Assembly: GCA_036924285.1 (NCBI GenBank)
Contig: JAYKYS010000004.1
Span: 24,894,001 to 24,958,000, forward strand
Length of the DNA stretch: 64,000 bases
Source of the DNA: Asterella californica
Lineage: Eukaryota > Streptophyta > Marchantiopsida > Marchantiales > Aytoniaceae
Reading direction: 5' to 3'
In this document: positions 63,080 through 64,000 of the stretch, one piece after another
How the letters are laid out: the number at the start of each line of letters is the position of its first letter
Numbering within the stretch: the stretch's first letter is position 1
Program-made: the position numbers and the translations under genes
The notes under the pieces: generated by a model
What the model saw: only the letters and a program-made list of their open reading frames with translations
Told to the model about the DNA's origin: nothing
The model's database searches: none

Positions 63080-63360
63080 TGTCGCGTCGGACGTTTTGCG
63101 TGAAAGATGTCCAGGAAAACGCGAGGTTCCTGGCTGTGGAGATGTTGTGTGCTGAAACAGAGACAAGACAGAGAAGAACAACCACGAAAAGGAATGCTGC
63201 GATCTATACCACTCTGAAAGTATGTACACTGTCGATTCTTTCTCCAAACAGCACAAAACTGAGGAACAGACCAGAGCGGTCTGTAACCTACTTCAGAAGC
63301 CCTAAAACAAACCCCTGAATCGCAACCCTAGCCTGAAATCGCCAAAGCGTAGCTCAAAGC
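63080..63360 (-). mobile_element. 3' end of an LTR of the 17437-19457 family, cut by a copia insertion
   Basis: Its reverse complement matches 19182-19457 closely, ending GACGCGACA against GACGCGGCA. The match stops at 63360, exactly where the copia LTR begins, so this LTR was the insertion target. CCGT precedes it, comparable to the ACG(C/T) sites of its relatives. Confidence 0.82.
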
Positions 63361-63589
63361 TGTAGAAAGATCGATACTTCGAGGACACTCCAAGAAGAGA
63401 GAGAGCGAGTAGACAAGGAAGTAAAATAGGAATGAGATGAGAGAGGCTTTGCCTCTCTCTGTATATATAGTGGAGGTGAGTACAAGAGAAACCCTAATGG
63501 TGGGTTAGCCCTCTAACTAACTCTAACAACCCTAACCACTCCGGCTAATGGTAGCCGTCGATCTACTAGAGCTTGGGACTATATCAACA
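63361..63589 (-). repeat. 3' LTR of the third copia
   Basis: TGTTGATATAGTCCC...GATCTTTCTACA on the minus strand. A TATATATA box is at about 63460-63470. Confidence 0.8.
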
Positions 63590-64000
63590 CTCCCCTTCAA
63601 GCTCATCTCTACATCCTGTACTCCTAGACAATGTCTGAAAGCATCAAACTTATCTCTAGGCAACGCCTTAGTGAAGATATCGGCAACCTGATCTCCTGTG
63701 CTCACATAACTGAGCTCAATCTCTCCTGCAAGGACCTTCTCTCTAATAAAGTGATAGTGCACCTCAATGTGCTTCGTCCTAGCATGGAAAACAGGATTAC
63801 TAGCTAACTTCATGCTGCTAATGTTGTCTGTATATACAACAACAGGATCTGTACACTCCACACCAATATCAGATAGCAGACACCGAAGCCAAATCGATTC
63901 GCATGTTGCGTTCGTTGCTCCTCGATACTCTGCTTCCGTGGACGACAAAGCAACAGTGGGTTGCTTCTTAGAAGCCCAGCTTATAGCAGCGCTTCCAAGT
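63532..64000 (-). CDS. pol: copia RNase H, C-terminal part
   Basis: The frame enters from the right edge with Trp-Ala-Ser-Lys-Lys-Gln-Pro, Ser-Ser-Thr-Glu-Ala-Glu-Tyr-Arg-Gly, Tyr-Thr-Asp-Asn-Ile-Ser-Ser, His-Ala-Arg-Thr-Lys-His-Ile-Glu-Val and Val-Ala-Asp-Ile-Phe-Thr-Lys-Ala. These are the RNase H motifs with their acidic residues. It is open to 63532, inside the LTR, with no break in the visible part. It would degrade the RNA strand during cDNA synthesis. Confidence 0.9.
   Translation of the reverse strand, partial: LGSAAISWASKKQPTVALSSTEAEYRGATNATCESIWLRCLLSDIGVECTDPVVVYTDNISSMKLASNPVFHARTKHIEVHYHFIREKVLAGEIELSYVSTGDQVADIFTKALPRDKFDAFRHCLGVQDVEMSLKGSVDIVPSSSRSTATISRSG

Larger units (their letters stand above)
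63361..64000 (-). mobile_element. third Ty1/copia element, 3' end only (runs off the window)
   Basis: A 229-bp 3' LTR and the C-terminal RNase H coding part are visible. A purine tract GATGAGCTTGAAGGGGAG (minus strand) lies next to the LTR. The coding end closely resembles the 35-40 kb copia, so the two are related families with different LTRs. Confidence 0.87.

Noticed and set aside
63080..63589. Single 510-bp LTR for the third copia, sharing its U5 with the 17437-19457 solo LTR (a chimeric LTR)
   Set aside because: A TG at 63361 on the plus strand splits the stretch cleanly. 63361-63589 is the copia LTR, and 63080-63360 is the target LTR it inserted into, so no LTR swapping is needed.

Overview
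The window looks like a streptophyte (land plant or charophyte alga) nuclear genome. The evidence is several Ty1/copia and Ty3/gypsy elements with the plant-type initiator-Met primer-binding site TGGTATCAGAGC, a tRNA-derived SINE, very large LTRs, and no bacterial-style operons, ribosome-binding sites or dense gene coding. I see no intact host gene. The window is a nest of retrotransposons, their solo LTRs and decayed duplicated segments.

Layout, left to right. 1-1984 is one copy of a 2 kb duplicated segment (second copy 24260-26246). A gypsy element (A) inserted into it at 1985; its LTR carries a dense heat-shock-element array, and its coding part stops abruptly in reverse transcriptase at 5186. 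5187-20815 is a gypsy element on the minus strand that carries a cytosine-C5 DNA methyltransferase (DNMT) between its protease and reverse transcriptase. Its LTRs contain a 5S-rRNA-like stretch. Three later insertions broke it up: a 1373-bp solo LTR inside the DNMT frame (8497-9869), a 3764-bp GAAGAC-rich element inside the protease (10720-14483), and a 2021-bp solo LTR inside its 5' LTR (17437-19457). 20816-29396 is mostly gene-free decayed repeat DNA with a 176-bp SINE (28071-28246). 29401-31925 is a 2.5 kb TG...CA insertion carrying a second copy of the two-ORF leader seen in gypsy A. 32752-34077 is a solo LTR of the same family as 8497-9869.

35165-40801 is a full copia element on the minus strand (TSD CTATT). 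42626-55568 is a full copia element on the plus strand (TSD CAACA) that itself contains a full gypsy element at 44124-51701 (TSD GTAC). 55574-63079 is a mosaic of inverted and dispersed duplications with small conserved peptide remnants and several perfect hairpins. 63080-63360 is an LTR fragment into which a third copia element (63361 to beyond the window, minus strand) inserted.

Most coding frames are recognisable over long distances but carry scattered nonsense codons, mainly TAG and TGA. No element looks autonomous. The most notable combination is the DNMT-bearing gypsy with a 5S-like sequence in its LTR. Next are the unexplained tandem leader ORFs shared by gypsy elements, the heat-shock-element array, and a set of insertions that all duplicate the tetramer ACG(C/T).
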